The translations under genes were made by a program, and so were the position numbers. This document shows positions 55,114-64,000 of a DNA stretch of 64,000 bases, piece after piece. The notes beneath the pieces were generated by a model. It worked only from the letters and a program-made list of their open reading frames with translations, was not told where the DNA came from and searched no databases. This stretch comes from Pseudomonadota bacterium (lineage in GTDB: Bacteria > Pseudomonadota > Alphaproteobacteria > Rhodospirillales > Magnetospirillaceae). Position 1 is the stretch's first letter; each line of letters opens with the position of its first letter. The stretch lies in NCBI GenBank assembly GCA_021847015.1, contig JAJZVW010000003.1, positions 62,001-126,000 on the forward strand, given 5' to 3'.

Positions 55114-55821
55114 TCAATCGCGCAAAAGCTCCATGGCGCGGTTCAACTGGCTCATCCGCTGGTGGCTGCCATACAGGGAATCGGGATGGTGGATGGTTGC
55201 GAGCATCCGGAACCGGGCGCGGACCGCCCGCTGGTCGGGCCGCGAGGCCGGGGAAAACCCAAGGACGTGCAGGGCTTCCGCGCGGGTGTTGACGCCTTCG
55301 GGCAAAGGCTCGAAGGCGAGAACCGAGATCACCGCGCGCATCCGCTCGATTTCCTCGCGGCAGGTTTCCAGGGCGCGGCCGTCGCCGGCCGGCTCGGGCG
55401 GATGGCCGCGGGAGTGTCCCGAAGGCTCGATCCGGACCTCGAATTCCCCCCTGTCCAAAGCCACGGCGATGGCGAGCGCGCGCCGGATGAACGGCACGTC
55501 GTAGCCGGGGGCCATACGCACCTGCAAGCGGGGTTTGCGCCTCCAGGGGCGGCCTTGGGCGGGGCCGGATTTGAGGATCACCGTCTCGCGGTCGCCCGGC
55601 ACCGGCTCGCCGGGATCGGGATGGGCGGCGATCACCGCCGCGGGAAAGGCAAGCAGCGCGGACCGGGCGATGTCGCCCACGTTGACCCGCCGGCGGGCAG
55701 CCAGGGCCTCCACCGCGTCGCGGAACGCGGCCGAACAGGGAATGGTATAGGAATGCTTTATGACGCTGGCTTCGGCTTCGGCCGAGGCGGTTTCGCCGGC
55801 GTCGCAGGCGGCGCTGTCCAT
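55114..55821 (-). CDS. J-domain protein
   Basis: Protein of 235 aa with a C-terminal J domain (about 178-234): EALHVLGFSPASRPDQRAVRARFRMLATIHHPDSLYGSHQRMSQLNRAMELL, including the HPD motif that stimulates DnaK ATPase. The N-terminal half is a globular region with a basic beta stretch (RRKPRLQVRMAPGYDVP) unlike classical DnaJ, and there is no G/F or zinc-finger region. Partner and client are unknown. The ATG at 55821 is preferred; one at 55875 would reach near the SRP RNA gene. It follows ffs on the same strand. Confidence 0.78.
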   Translation of the reverse strand: MDSAACDAGETASAEAEASVIKHSYTIPCSAAFRDAVEALAARRRVNVGDIARSALLAFPAAVIAAHPDPGEPVPGDRETVILKSGPAQGRPWRRKPRLQVRMAPGYDVPFIRRALAIAVALDRGEFEVRIEPSGHSRGHPPEPAGDGRALETCREEIERMRAVISVLAFEPLPEGVNTRAEALHVLGFSPASRPDQRAVRARFRMLATIHHPDSLYGSHQRMSQLNRAMELLRD

Positions 55822-55960
55822 CGATCGGTTTGGCCCCGGTTGCTGACCGGCAACGAATAGGCCCCGTCCGCACATCCGTCAACTGCGGACGCCGACACCG
55901 GCCCACGCCCCCCCCTCCCCGCGCCAGCGGCCGGCATGGTCCGGTCCGCCTTGCGGCGGT

Positions 55961-56056
55961 GGGAGGCCGGACGGCGACCCGAACCGGAAATCGTTACGGC
56001 TGCTTCCTTCCGGACCTGACCGGGTTGGCGACGGGTCCGCCCGCCGCCGGCCTCCC
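55961..56056 (-). ncRNA. ffs: Signal recognition particle RNA (4.5S)
   Basis: On the minus strand the 96-base transcript starts GGGAGGCCGG and ends CCGGCCTCCC, a perfect closing helix. The conserved apical core GGTCAGGTCCGGAAGGAAGC, which binds Ffh, lies in the middle. Length is typical of small bacterial SRP RNAs. A hairpin CCGCC/GGCGG follows 3'. The SRP receptor gene ftsY is about 3 kb away on the same strand. Confidence 0.97.
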
Positions 56057-56062
56057 GGGGGG

Positions 56063-56068
56063 ACTATA
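56063..56068 (-). promoter_or_regulatory. -10 box of the SRP RNA gene
   Basis: TATAGT on the minus strand, six bases upstream of the predicted 5' end of the SRP RNA. A TTGCAT (56093-56088) could be the -35, with a rather long 19-base spacer. Confidence 0.6.
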
Positions 56069-56099
56069 TCCGCCCTCCCCGGCCGGAATGCAAGGACAT

Positions 56100-56912
56100 T
56101 CACCCGGCTCCGCCCAGCCGCCGGTCGAGGAAATCGACCACCGTCGCGCCGATGCCGCGTTGCCATAAATCCGAGTGCCCGCCCCCGGCGATGAAGACCC
56201 CCTCCTTGTCGGTCGCCGCCGCGTCGAACAGCCGGCGTCCGAGGCCGATCGGCACGACATCGTCGGCATCCCCGTGGACGATCAGCAAAGGGGCCTGGAC
56301 CGCACCGATCTTGGCGAGATTGTCGAAGCGGTCGACCATCAGCATGCCGGCAAGCCCCGAGGGCACCACCGCGGGCGCCAGATCGGGCAGACGGGTATAA
56401 GGCGCTTCCAGCACGACCGCGGCCACGGCGTATTCGGTGGCCATCTGCACGGCAACCCCGGTCCCCAGCGATTCCCCGTAGAGCGCCACCTGCGGCGCCT
56501 TTACGCCCCGGACCCCCAGCCAGCCGAGCGCGGCGCGGGCGTCCGCGTAAAGGCCTTTTTCGCTCGGCCGCCCGGGATTGCCCCCGAACCCGCGGTACCC
56601 GGCGAGGAGCACGCCGAAACCGGCATCCAGCAGGGCGCGCGCCTTGACGGCCCGGTGGGCCAGGGATCCCGAATTGCCGTGGAAAAGGACCACGGTCGCC
56701 CCGCCGGGCCGCCGCGACGGCGCGTACCAGCTGGCGACCAGCACCCCGTCGGCGGTCCGCACCGGGACGGAGACCATCTCCGGCAGACCCGCTTCGGCGG
56801 GTTCGCCCCGGACCGGCGAAGGGAAATAAATCATCCCGCGCTGAAAGACGGCCATGCCACCGACCAGCAGCACATAGCCGCCGGCCAGGGCCCCCAGCAT
56901 CTCGACGACCAC
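56100..56912 (-). CDS. Membrane-anchored alpha/beta hydrolase (BEM46/ABHD13-like)
   Basis: Hydrolase of 270 aa with an N-terminal hydrophobic anchor (about residues 5-24). The GTG start has AGGAGG upstream. Catalytic triad: Ser in LYGESLGTGVA, Asp in HGDADDVVP, His in GGGHSDLW; the oxyanion region is LFHGNSG. The substrate is unknown; family members include lipases and thioesterases. It begins 28 bases after the acs stop on the same strand and so may share its transcript. Confidence 0.85.
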   Translation of the reverse strand: MVVEMLGALAGGYVLLVGGMAVFQRGMIYFPSPVRGEPAEAGLPEMVSVPVRTADGVLVASWYAPSRRPGGATVVLFHGNSGSLAHRAVKARALLDAGFGVLLAGYRGFGGNPGRPSEKGLYADARAALGWLGVRGVKAPQVALYGESLGTGVAVQMATEYAVAAVVLEAPYTRLPDLAPAVVPSGLAGMLMVDRFDNLAKIGAVQAPLLIVHGDADDVVPIGLGRRLFDAAATDKEGVFIAGGGHSDLWQRGIGATVVDFLDRRLGGAG

Positions 56913-56940
56913 TCGGCCCTCCTTGTCGCCGTCAGGGAGC

Positions 56941-58884
<1,944 letters not shown>

Positions 58885-59112
58885 TCTTAGGACGCCTCCG
58901 TCTTGGCTGGCTTTGCCCCTTTGCCTTCACGCAAGAGACGTTACCGCTGGCGCAAGCGCCGGATTATCCTCGACTTGCCGATGGCAGACAACCCCGGGCG
59001 GCACACCAGTCCACACTTTTGGACAGGCCGCCACAATCCCGACCGAAGCCGTATATTCCAAAAGAAAGACCGGAATTCAGCCATCTCCGGCCATGTTCCG
59101 GGGTAGGCCCCG

Positions 59113-60210
59113 TCAATCCAGCCCGACCAGGGAGCGGGCGAACGCCCGGGCCTCGAAGGGCCGCAGGTCGTCGGCCTTCTCGCCGACCCCGATGGCGTGG
59201 ACGGGCAGCCCGAACGTCTCGGCGAGGGCGACCAGCACGCCGCCCCGGGCCGTGCCGTCCAGCTTGGTCAGGATCAGGCCGGTGACGTCCACCATGTCCT
59301 TGAAAACCTCGACCTGGGAATGGGCGTTCTGGCCGACGGTGGCATCGAGCACGAGCAGGACGTCGTGGGGTGCCGTGGGGTCCTGCTTCCTGATGACGCG
59401 CACCACCTTCTGGAGTTCCGCCATCAGATCCGACTTGTTCTGCAACCGGCCGGCGGTGTCGATGAAGAGAAGGTCGTCGCCGCGCCTTTTGGCCTCGGCA
59501 AGCGCGTCGAAGGCCAAGCCGGCCGCATCGGCGCCGGTGTCGCGGGCGATTACCGGACACCCCGTGCGCTCGCCCCACACGTTGAGCTGCTCGACGGCGG
59601 CAGCCCGGAAGGTGTCGCCCGCCGCCAGCAGGACGGATAGGCCCCGGTCGCGGTAATGCTTGGCCAGCTTGCCGATGGTAGTGGTCTTGCCCGAGCCGTT
59701 GACGCCGACCACCAGGACGACGTGAGGCCGACGGCTTACGTCCGGTTCCAGCGGCTTCGCCACCGGCTCCAGGATATCGGCCACTTCATCGGCCAACGCC
59801 GCCTTGACTTCCGCGGGCTCGACATCCTGCCCGAAGCGGGTCTTGGCCAGGCGCGCGGTCACCCGGCCGGCGGTGGCGACGCCGAGATCGGCGGTGATGA
59901 GCAGTTCCTCCAGTTCCTCCAGCGCCTCGTCGTCCAGCTTGCGCTTGGTGAACAGCGTGGTGATGCCCTGGGTCAGCCGCGACGAGGATTTGGACAGGCC
60001 GGCCTTGAGCTTGGCGAGCCACCCGGCCTTGCCCGCCGGCTCGCTCTCTTCGGCGACGACGGCTTGCTCGGCGGCGCCCCCCGGCGGCCCGGATTCCGGA
60101 ATGGACTGGACGTCGAGGTCCGCCTCGGCCGCGACCGGCTCGTCAGGCTGCGCGGCCCGGCGTCCATCGGCCTTGCCCCAAAGACGCCCAAACAAACCGG
60201 TCTTGCTCAT
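59113..60210 (-). CDS. ftsY: Signal recognition particle receptor FtsY
   Basis: GTPase receptor that docks SRP-ribosome complexes at the membrane. The 365-aa product has an acidic N-terminal A domain (about 1-65), the N domain (LKAGLSKSSSRLTQGITTLFTKRKLD), and the G domain with GVNGSGKTTTIGKLA, DTAGRLQNKSDLMAEL, and TKLDGTARGGV. Its start overlaps the mtaB stop (ATGA). Cotranscription of dapF, mtaB and ftsY is common in alphaproteobacteria. The SRP RNA gene lies 3 kb downstream. Confidence 0.96.
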   Translation of the reverse strand: MSKTGLFGRLWGKADGRRAAQPDEPVAAEADLDVQSIPESGPPGGAAEQAVVAEESEPAGKAGWLAKLKAGLSKSSSRLTQGITTLFTKRKLDDEALEELEELLITADLGVATAGRVTARLAKTRFGQDVEPAEVKAALADEVADILEPVAKPLEPDVSRRPHVVLVVGVNGSGKTTTIGKLAKHYRDRGLSVLLAAGDTFRAAAVEQLNVWGERTGCPVIARDTGADAAGLAFDALAEAKRRGDDLLFIDTAGRLQNKSDLMAELQKVVRVIRKQDPTAPHDVLLVLDATVGQNAHSQVEVFKDMVDVTGLILTKLDGTARGGVLVALAETFGLPVHAIGVGEKADDLRPFEARAFARSLVGLD

Positions 60211-61457
60211 GCTGCCTCCTCGGCCACCAAGCCGGCCCCTTCGACCGCCACGGCCCGCGCGGAAACGAGGGTTCCATCGGCCGCGGCGCCGGCCAGCCGC
60301 ACCGGCAGATAATGCTCGGAATGTCCCCGCCCCTCCTGCTCGATCAGCACGCTGACGGTCCGCCCCAGCCGGGAGCGCAGGAACACCGCCATGGCCGCCT
60401 CGCCCTTGGCACGCAGGCGCGCAGCCCTGTCGCGCACCACGTCGCCCGGCACCTGTGGCATGCGCGCGGCCGGGGTCCCCGGGCGCGGCGAGAACGGAAA
60501 GACGTGCAGATGGGTGAACCCGGCCTCGTCCACCAGGTCCAGGGACCGCAGGAACATCCCTTCGTCCTCGGTGGGGAAACCGGCGATGATGTCCGCGCCC
60601 AGGGCGACGTCGCCGCGCAATTCCCGCAGCCGGCGGGCCAGCGTCAGGACGTCGGCGCGGCTGTGGCGCCGCTTCATCCGCTTCAGCACCAGATCGTCGC
60701 CGGCCTGGACCGACATGTGGAAGTGCGGCATCAGCCGCTCATCCTCGGCGATCGCCCGCAGCAAGTCCCCGTCCACCTCGACCGGGTCGATCGACGACAG
60801 GCGCAGCCTGCGCAACTCGGGGACCTGCGCCAGCAGGCGGCGCACCAACTGCCCCAGATTGGGCCTGCCCGGCAGATCGCCGCCATAGGCGGTGATATCG
60901 ACGCCGGTCAGCACCACCTCGCCGAAACCCTGGGAAACCAGCGTCCGGACCTGTTCGGCGATGTGCCCCATGGGAACCGAGCGATTGGGCCCCCGGCCAA
61001 ACGGAATGATGCAGAACGTGCAGCGGTGGTCGCAGCCCTGCTGAACCTCGACGAAGGCCCGCGCCCTGCCCTCGAACCCCGATACCAGATGCCCCGCGGT
61101 CTCGCGCACCTGCATGATGTCGGTGACGACGATGCGCCCCGCCGGGGGCTTGGCGAAGACCTCGGGGCGCATCTTGTCGGCGTTGCCCAGCACCTGGTCC
61201 ACCTCGGGCATGCCGGCGAACAGTTCCGGATGGACCTGGGCGGCGCAGCCGGTCACCACGATGCGCGCGTCCGGCCGCTCGCGCCGCAGCCGGCGAATCG
61301 CCTGGCGCGCCTGCCGCTCGGCCTCGGCGGTGACGGCGCAGGTGTTGACGATGACGGTTTCGCAACCCGCCGCGCCGGCACCCGCGTGCGCGCGCATCAC
61401 TTCGGATTCGTAGGCGTTGAGGCGGCAGCCGAAGGTGACGATCGTGGGGCCGCTCAT
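60207..61457 (-). CDS. mtaB: tRNA (N(6)-L-threonylcarbamoyladenosine(37)-C(2))-methylthiotransferase MtaB
   Basis: Radical-SAM methylthiotransferase acting on t6A37. The start at 61457 overlaps the dapF stop (ATGA); the product is 416 aa. The N-terminal domain supplies cluster cysteines ([28 protein letters not shown]), the radical-SAM motif is CDHRCTFC within [18 protein letters not shown], and a C-terminal RNA-binding region follows. GCRLN distinguishes MtaB from MiaB (GCQMN), which is encoded at 13775. Middle gene of dapF-mtaB-ftsY. Confidence 0.95.
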   Translation of the reverse strand: MSGPTIVTFGCRLNAYESEVMRAHAGAGAAGCETVIVNTCAVTAEAERQARQAIRRLRRERPDARIVVTGCAAQVHPELFAGMPEVDQVLGNADKMRPEVFAKPPAGRIVVTDIMQVRETAGHLVSGFEGRARAFVEVQQGCDHRCTFCIIPFGRGPNRSVPMGHIAEQVRTLVSQGFGEVVLTGVDITAYGGDLPGRPNLGQLVRRLLAQVPELRRLRLSSIDPVEVDGDLLRAIAEDERLMPHFHMSVQAGDDLVLKRMKRRHSRADVLTLARRLRELRGDVALGADIIAGFPTEDEGMFLRSLDLVDEAGFTHLHVFPFSPRPGTPAARMPQVPGDVVRDRAARLRAKGEAAMAVFLRSRLGRTVSVLIEQEGRGHSEHYLPVRLAGAAADGTLVSARAVAVEGAGLVAEEAA

Positions 61458-62296
61458 GGCGACAGGCTCGGGTCGAGCCGCCCGGAGAAGGCCACCGCCA
61501 CCGGGCCGGTCATCAGCACGTGGTCGTCCTTCAGCCATTCGATGCCCAGAACGCCGCCGTCCAGAACGATTTCGGCCTGGCGTCCGGCGAGGCCGCGGCG
61601 GGCGGCGGCCACCAGGGTGGCGCAGGCGCCGGTCCCGCAGGCGCGGGTGATGCCCGATCCGCGCTCCCACACCCGCATGCGGATGCGTCCGGGCTCCAGC
61701 ACCTGGGCGACCTCGATATTGGCCCGCTCGGGGAAAAACGCGTGCCGTTCCAGAATGGGGCCGACCGCCGCCAGGTCGACGGCCTCCACGTCCGGGACGA
61801 AGAACACCGCATGGGGATTGCCCATGCCCACCCCGACCGGATCGGCCAGGGGACCGACGGCCAGGGGCAGATGCAGGGTGTCGACCGGTTCGGCCACGGG
61901 GATGTCCCGCCAATCGAGGCGGGCGGGGCCCATATCCACAGCCACCAGCCCTCCGCTCCGCCGCTCGGCGTCGAGAAGGCCGGCGCGGGTTTCAATCACC
62001 ACCTTCTCGCGACCGCTCTCCTGCATCAGCAGCCATGCGACGCACCGTGTGGCGTTGCCGCAGGCCGAGACTTCGGAACCGTCCGCATTGAAGATGCTCA
62101 TCCAGGCGTCGGATACGCCGCCCCGGGCCGGGCCGACGACGATGAGCTGGTCGCATCCGACCCCGGTTTGGCGGTCGGCGAGAGCGGAGACCTGCGCCGG
62201 AGACAAGGTCAATGAATCACCGCGCGCATCGAGAACGACGAAATCGTTCCCGAGCCCGTGCATCTTGAGGAAGGCGCGGCCGGAGGCGGTCATCAT
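61454..62296 (-). CDS. dapF: Diaminopimelate epimerase
   Basis: Converts LL- to meso-diaminopimelate for lysine and peptidoglycan. The 280-aa product opens with [17 protein letters not shown] and has both catalytic cysteines: SACGNATRC and [22 protein letters not shown] is also typical. ATG at 62296 (or the next codon, 62293). A real meso-DAP pathway gene here makes it less likely that the odd PLP decarboxylase-like gene at 15875 is the main LysA. Divergent from rpmB. Confidence 0.96.
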   Translation of the reverse strand: MMTASGRAFLKMHGLGNDFVVLDARGDSLTLSPAQVSALADRQTGVGCDQLIVVGPARGGVSDAWMSIFNADGSEVSACGNATRCVAWLLMQESGREKVVIETRAGLLDAERRSGGLVAVDMGPARLDWRDIPVAEPVDTLHLPLAVGPLADPVGVGMGNPHAVFFVPDVEAVDLAAVGPILERHAFFPERANIEVAQVLEPGRIRMRVWERGSGITRACGTGACATLVAAARRGLAGRQAEIVLDGGVLGIEWLKDDHVLMTGPVAVAFSGRLDPSLSP

Positions 62297-62474
62297 GGCT
62301 GGCGTTATATGGGCCGGATCCCCCGCGAGTCCATAGTATTGGCGGCAGCCGGCGAATCTCCGCTTGACGCCGTGTCCACCGGCCAGTAGAAACGCGGCTT
62401 CTTCGCGCCACCACCATATCAGGCGCTCGGCCGCCAATGGGCGCCGGGCGAGACGGACAGAAGGATTTGAGACC

Positions 62475-62774
62475 ATGGCACGTCGTTGCGCCATCACCGG
62501 CAAGGGTGTCCTGACCGGGAACAACGTCAGCCACGCCAACAATAGGACCCGGCGCCGCTTCCTGCCCAATTTGCAGGAGACCTCGGTCCTGTCGGATGCG
62601 CTGAACCAGATGGTGCGGCTCAAGGTCTCGACCCGTGGCCTCAAGACGATCGAGCACAATGGCGGCCTCGACGCCTATCTGCTCTCGTGTTCCAACACCT
62701 CCCTGACGGACGATGCCCGGCGCATAAAGCGGCGCATCCAGAAGGCGTTGGCGAACAAGCAGGCGACGGCGTAA
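62475..62774 (+). CDS. rpmB: 50S ribosomal protein L28
   Basis: Ribosomal protein of 99 aa. [34 protein letters not shown] is the classic L28 opening; the C-terminal part ([19 protein letters not shown]...KRRIQKAL) is the longer alphaproteobacterial form. AAGGAT precedes the ATG. It stands alone, divergent from dapF, with a terminator 22 bases past the stop. Confidence 0.97.
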   Translation: MARRCAITGKGVLTGNNVSHANNRTRRRFLPNLQETSVLSDALNQMVRLKVSTRGLKTIEHNGGLDAYLLSCSNTSLTDDARRIKRRIQKALANKQATA

Positions 62775-62796
62775 CACCCCTCGCGGCAATTGGCGT

Positions 62797-62829
62797 ACAG
62801 GGTCCGCGGGCAGCCGCGGGCCCTGTTTG
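62797..62829 (+). terminator. Terminator after rpmB
   Basis: ACAGGGTCCGCGG (62797-62809) pairs with CCGCGGGCCCTGT (62814-62826) with one T-G pair, loop GCAG, followed by TTGCGTTT. It also lies just before the convergent LysR stop. Confidence 0.75.
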
Positions 62830-62847
62830 CGTTTGCGAGGCGCGCGT

Positions 62848-63702
62848 TCAGGCCGAAAGCGATTCCCTCAGAATGAGGGCGAGCGACTGGGCCGCCGCCG
62901 ACGCACCCGGGTTCAACGCGATCGATAGCGTCATCTTCGGCAGGGGCGGGAATCCCTGGCGCTCGTCGGCGACGCACATTCCCTCGCCCACCATGTCGGC
63001 CGACAGCGGCGCAATGCCCACGCCCGCTTCCAGGGCGCTTCTGACCACAGGCCACCGGGGGGATTCGCAGACGATTTCCCATCGGATTCCGGCAGCGGAG
63101 AGTGCCGACAGCGCCGCCTGCCGGTAAACGCTTCCCCGGCTGAACAGAACGAGCGGAACCGCCGGCCCAAGTCCGGCCATCAGGGGGCGCCGCGACGCCC
63201 AAACCATCCGCACCGTCTTCGCCGCGCCGTGATCGCGTGCGGCCGTGGCCAGCGACGCCTCGACGGCGACGTCGAACCCGCCGTCGCCGAGAACGGAAAT
63301 CAAATCGCCGGTCAGACGCTGATCCACCGCCAGGGATGCGGTCCCGTTCCGCTTGCGGAAATCGCGCACGATGGCGTCGAGGGGAAGCGCCCCGTATTCT
63401 TCCGGCGCCCCCATGCGGACCACCTCGCCCATCGCCCCGCCGGAAAGCCGGTCGATGATCTCGTCGTTCAGGGCCAGCATCCGCTCCGCATAGGCCAGCA
63501 CGATCTCGCCTGCACGGGTAAGCCCCACACGGTCGTGGGACCGGGTCAGAAGCGCCGTGCCGACAACGTCCTCCAATCGGCGCAGCCGCTGGCTGATCGC
63601 CGGCTGGGTACGAAGCAGACGACGGCCCGTCGCCGTGACGCTGCCGGTTGCCGCGACCGTCTGAAAGGTCCGCAACAGCGACAGGTCAATATCCCTACGC
63701 AT
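62848..63702 (-). CDS. LysR-family transcriptional regulator
   Basis: A 284-aa LysR-type protein. The N-terminal HTH is LSLLRTFQTVAATGSVTATGRRLLRTQPAISQRLRRLEDVVGTALLTR; the effector domain spans about 90-282. It is divergent from the gene at 63812, the arrangement in which LysR proteins commonly regulate their neighbour. The effector is unknown. The intergenic region (63703-63811) is AT-rich and contains ATAATTAT-like sequence suitable for a T-N11-A site or promoter. Confidence 0.9.
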   Translation of the reverse strand: MRRDIDLSLLRTFQTVAATGSVTATGRRLLRTQPAISQRLRRLEDVVGTALLTRSHDRVGLTRAGEIVLAYAERMLALNDEIIDRLSGGAMGEVVRMGAPEEYGALPLDAIVRDFRKRNGTASLAVDQRLTGDLISVLGDGGFDVAVEASLATAARDHGAAKTVRMVWASRRPLMAGLGPAVPLVLFSRGSVYRQAALSALSAAGIRWEIVCESPRWPVVRSALEAGVGIAPLSADMVGEGMCVADERQGFPPLPKMTLSIALNPGASAAAQSLALILRESLSA

Positions 63703-63811
63703 GATGATAGCGCTCCGTCTTATGGCCCCATAAGAACTATGAATTACGAATAATTATAGACAGCCATCATCATCGACTCGCGGATTTGGCGTTTTACATG
63801 GTGGCGCGATC

Positions 63812-64000
63812 ATGCGAACGAGAGCCGTTGTCGTGGTTGGCGACAAGTTTGCGAATTTTGGCGCTAACAAAGACGTCCTTACCATTTCCCAACTGCGGGG
63901 GTTCCTTTCGCTTCCGCGAGAATTGGTTCTCGATCGCGAACGCATAGCGTTGATCCCCGGCCAGGGGCTGTCGGACGGCGATGTGCTGGAGGTATCGGAG
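63812..64000 (+). CDS. Unidentified protein, N-terminal part (possible beta-grasp fold)
   Basis: Open frame from the ATG at 63812 to the window end (63 codons, no stop). It reads MRTRAVVVVGDKFANFGANK, then DVLTISQLRGFLSLPRELVLD and IALIPGQGLSDGDVLEVSE. The strand-strand-helix-strand pattern and the LSDGDVLEV ending recall small ubiquitin-like beta-grasp domains, but this is only a pattern impression. Base composition is AT-richer than the preceding genes, and codon use looks less GC-biased at third positions, hinting at an accessory region continuing to the right. Confidence 0.45.
   Translation, partial: MRTRAVVVVGDKFANFGANKDVLTISQLRGFLSLPRELVLDRERIALIPGQGLSDGDVLEVSE

Noticed and set aside
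63754-63945. 63-aa minus-strand open frame at the right edge
   Set aside because: It overlaps the LysR-divergent promoter region and the better plus-strand frame starting at 63812, and has no ribosome-binding site or motif.

Overview
The window reads as chromosomal DNA of a GC-rich alphaproteobacterium, most likely a Rhodospirillales member of the Magnetospirillum/Paramagnetospirillum type. This is inferred from gene families, not from a search. Pointers are a FYDLN-acid zinc-ribbon gene beside aroA-cmk-rpsA-ihfB, a SAM-II riboswitch on metK, the coupled block miaB-phoH-ybeY-corC-lnt, the coupled block dapF-mtaB-ftsY, a ChpT-type phosphotransferase, and CIRCE-controlled groESL. No rRNA, tRNA, CRISPR array or prophage was seen.

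Layout. 0-7 kb (+): shikimate (aroA), nucleotide (cmk, pyrF) and tryptophan (trpF) genes with rpsA, ihfB, a LapA-domain protein and a small nuclease-like orphan. 7-15 kb (-): trmB, metK with its riboswitch, a Cro/C1-type regulator, lnt, then the translationally coupled corC, ybeY, phoH and miaB. 15-25 kb: a repeat-rich interval with a PLP decarboxylase-like protein lacking the usual catalytic cysteine, a creatininase-family amidohydrolase, an envelope group (BON lipoprotein, TVP38-like membrane protein, glycosyltransferase), accA and a Chloroflexus-type malyl-CoA lyase. 25-29 kb: a second PhoH-type ATPase behind a strong leader terminator, groESL, and a Phd/VapC-like toxin-antitoxin pair. 29.4-32.7 kb: an accessory island with one large MmeI-like type IIL restriction-modification protein, bracketed by two directly oriented copies of a 197-bp inverted-repeat element. 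32.8-41 kb: housekeeping genes (xseA, purD, tadA, rluB, rsmD, an M17 peptidase, a GST). 41-55 kb: signal transduction, with a TAXI solute-binding protein, two orphans, a receiver, a large PAS/GGDEF/EAL hybrid, cheA-cheW-cheY-cheB-cheR, and chpT just upstream. 55-64 kb: a J-domain protein, the SRP RNA gene, acs, ftsY-mtaB-dapF, rpmB, a LysR regulator and the start of an unidentified gene.

Most striking is a family of non-coding inverted-repeat elements. Four related copies (about 21.2, 29.4, 32.5 and 47.0 kb) share ends of the type CAGGGCTCCGAACTCAG. Two intact copies are exactly 197 bp and carry perfect 10-bp direct repeats at their borders, which is good evidence of transposition. A truncated copy supplies the stop codon of the restriction-modification gene. 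Smaller elements sharing the core TGTCATCCC...GGGATGACA lie near 15.3, 32.8 and 34.4 kb. An unrelated 181-bp element at 23.1 kb supplies the stop codon of the neighbouring oxidoreductase gene.

The genes fall into functional groups: translation and RNA modification (rpsA, rpmB, trmB, miaB, mtaB, tadA, rluB, rsmD, ybeY), protein export and folding (ffs, ftsY, groESL, J-domain protein), acetyl-CoA use (acs, accA, mcl), and motility and cell-cycle signalling (che genes, chpT, the GGDEF-EAL hybrid).
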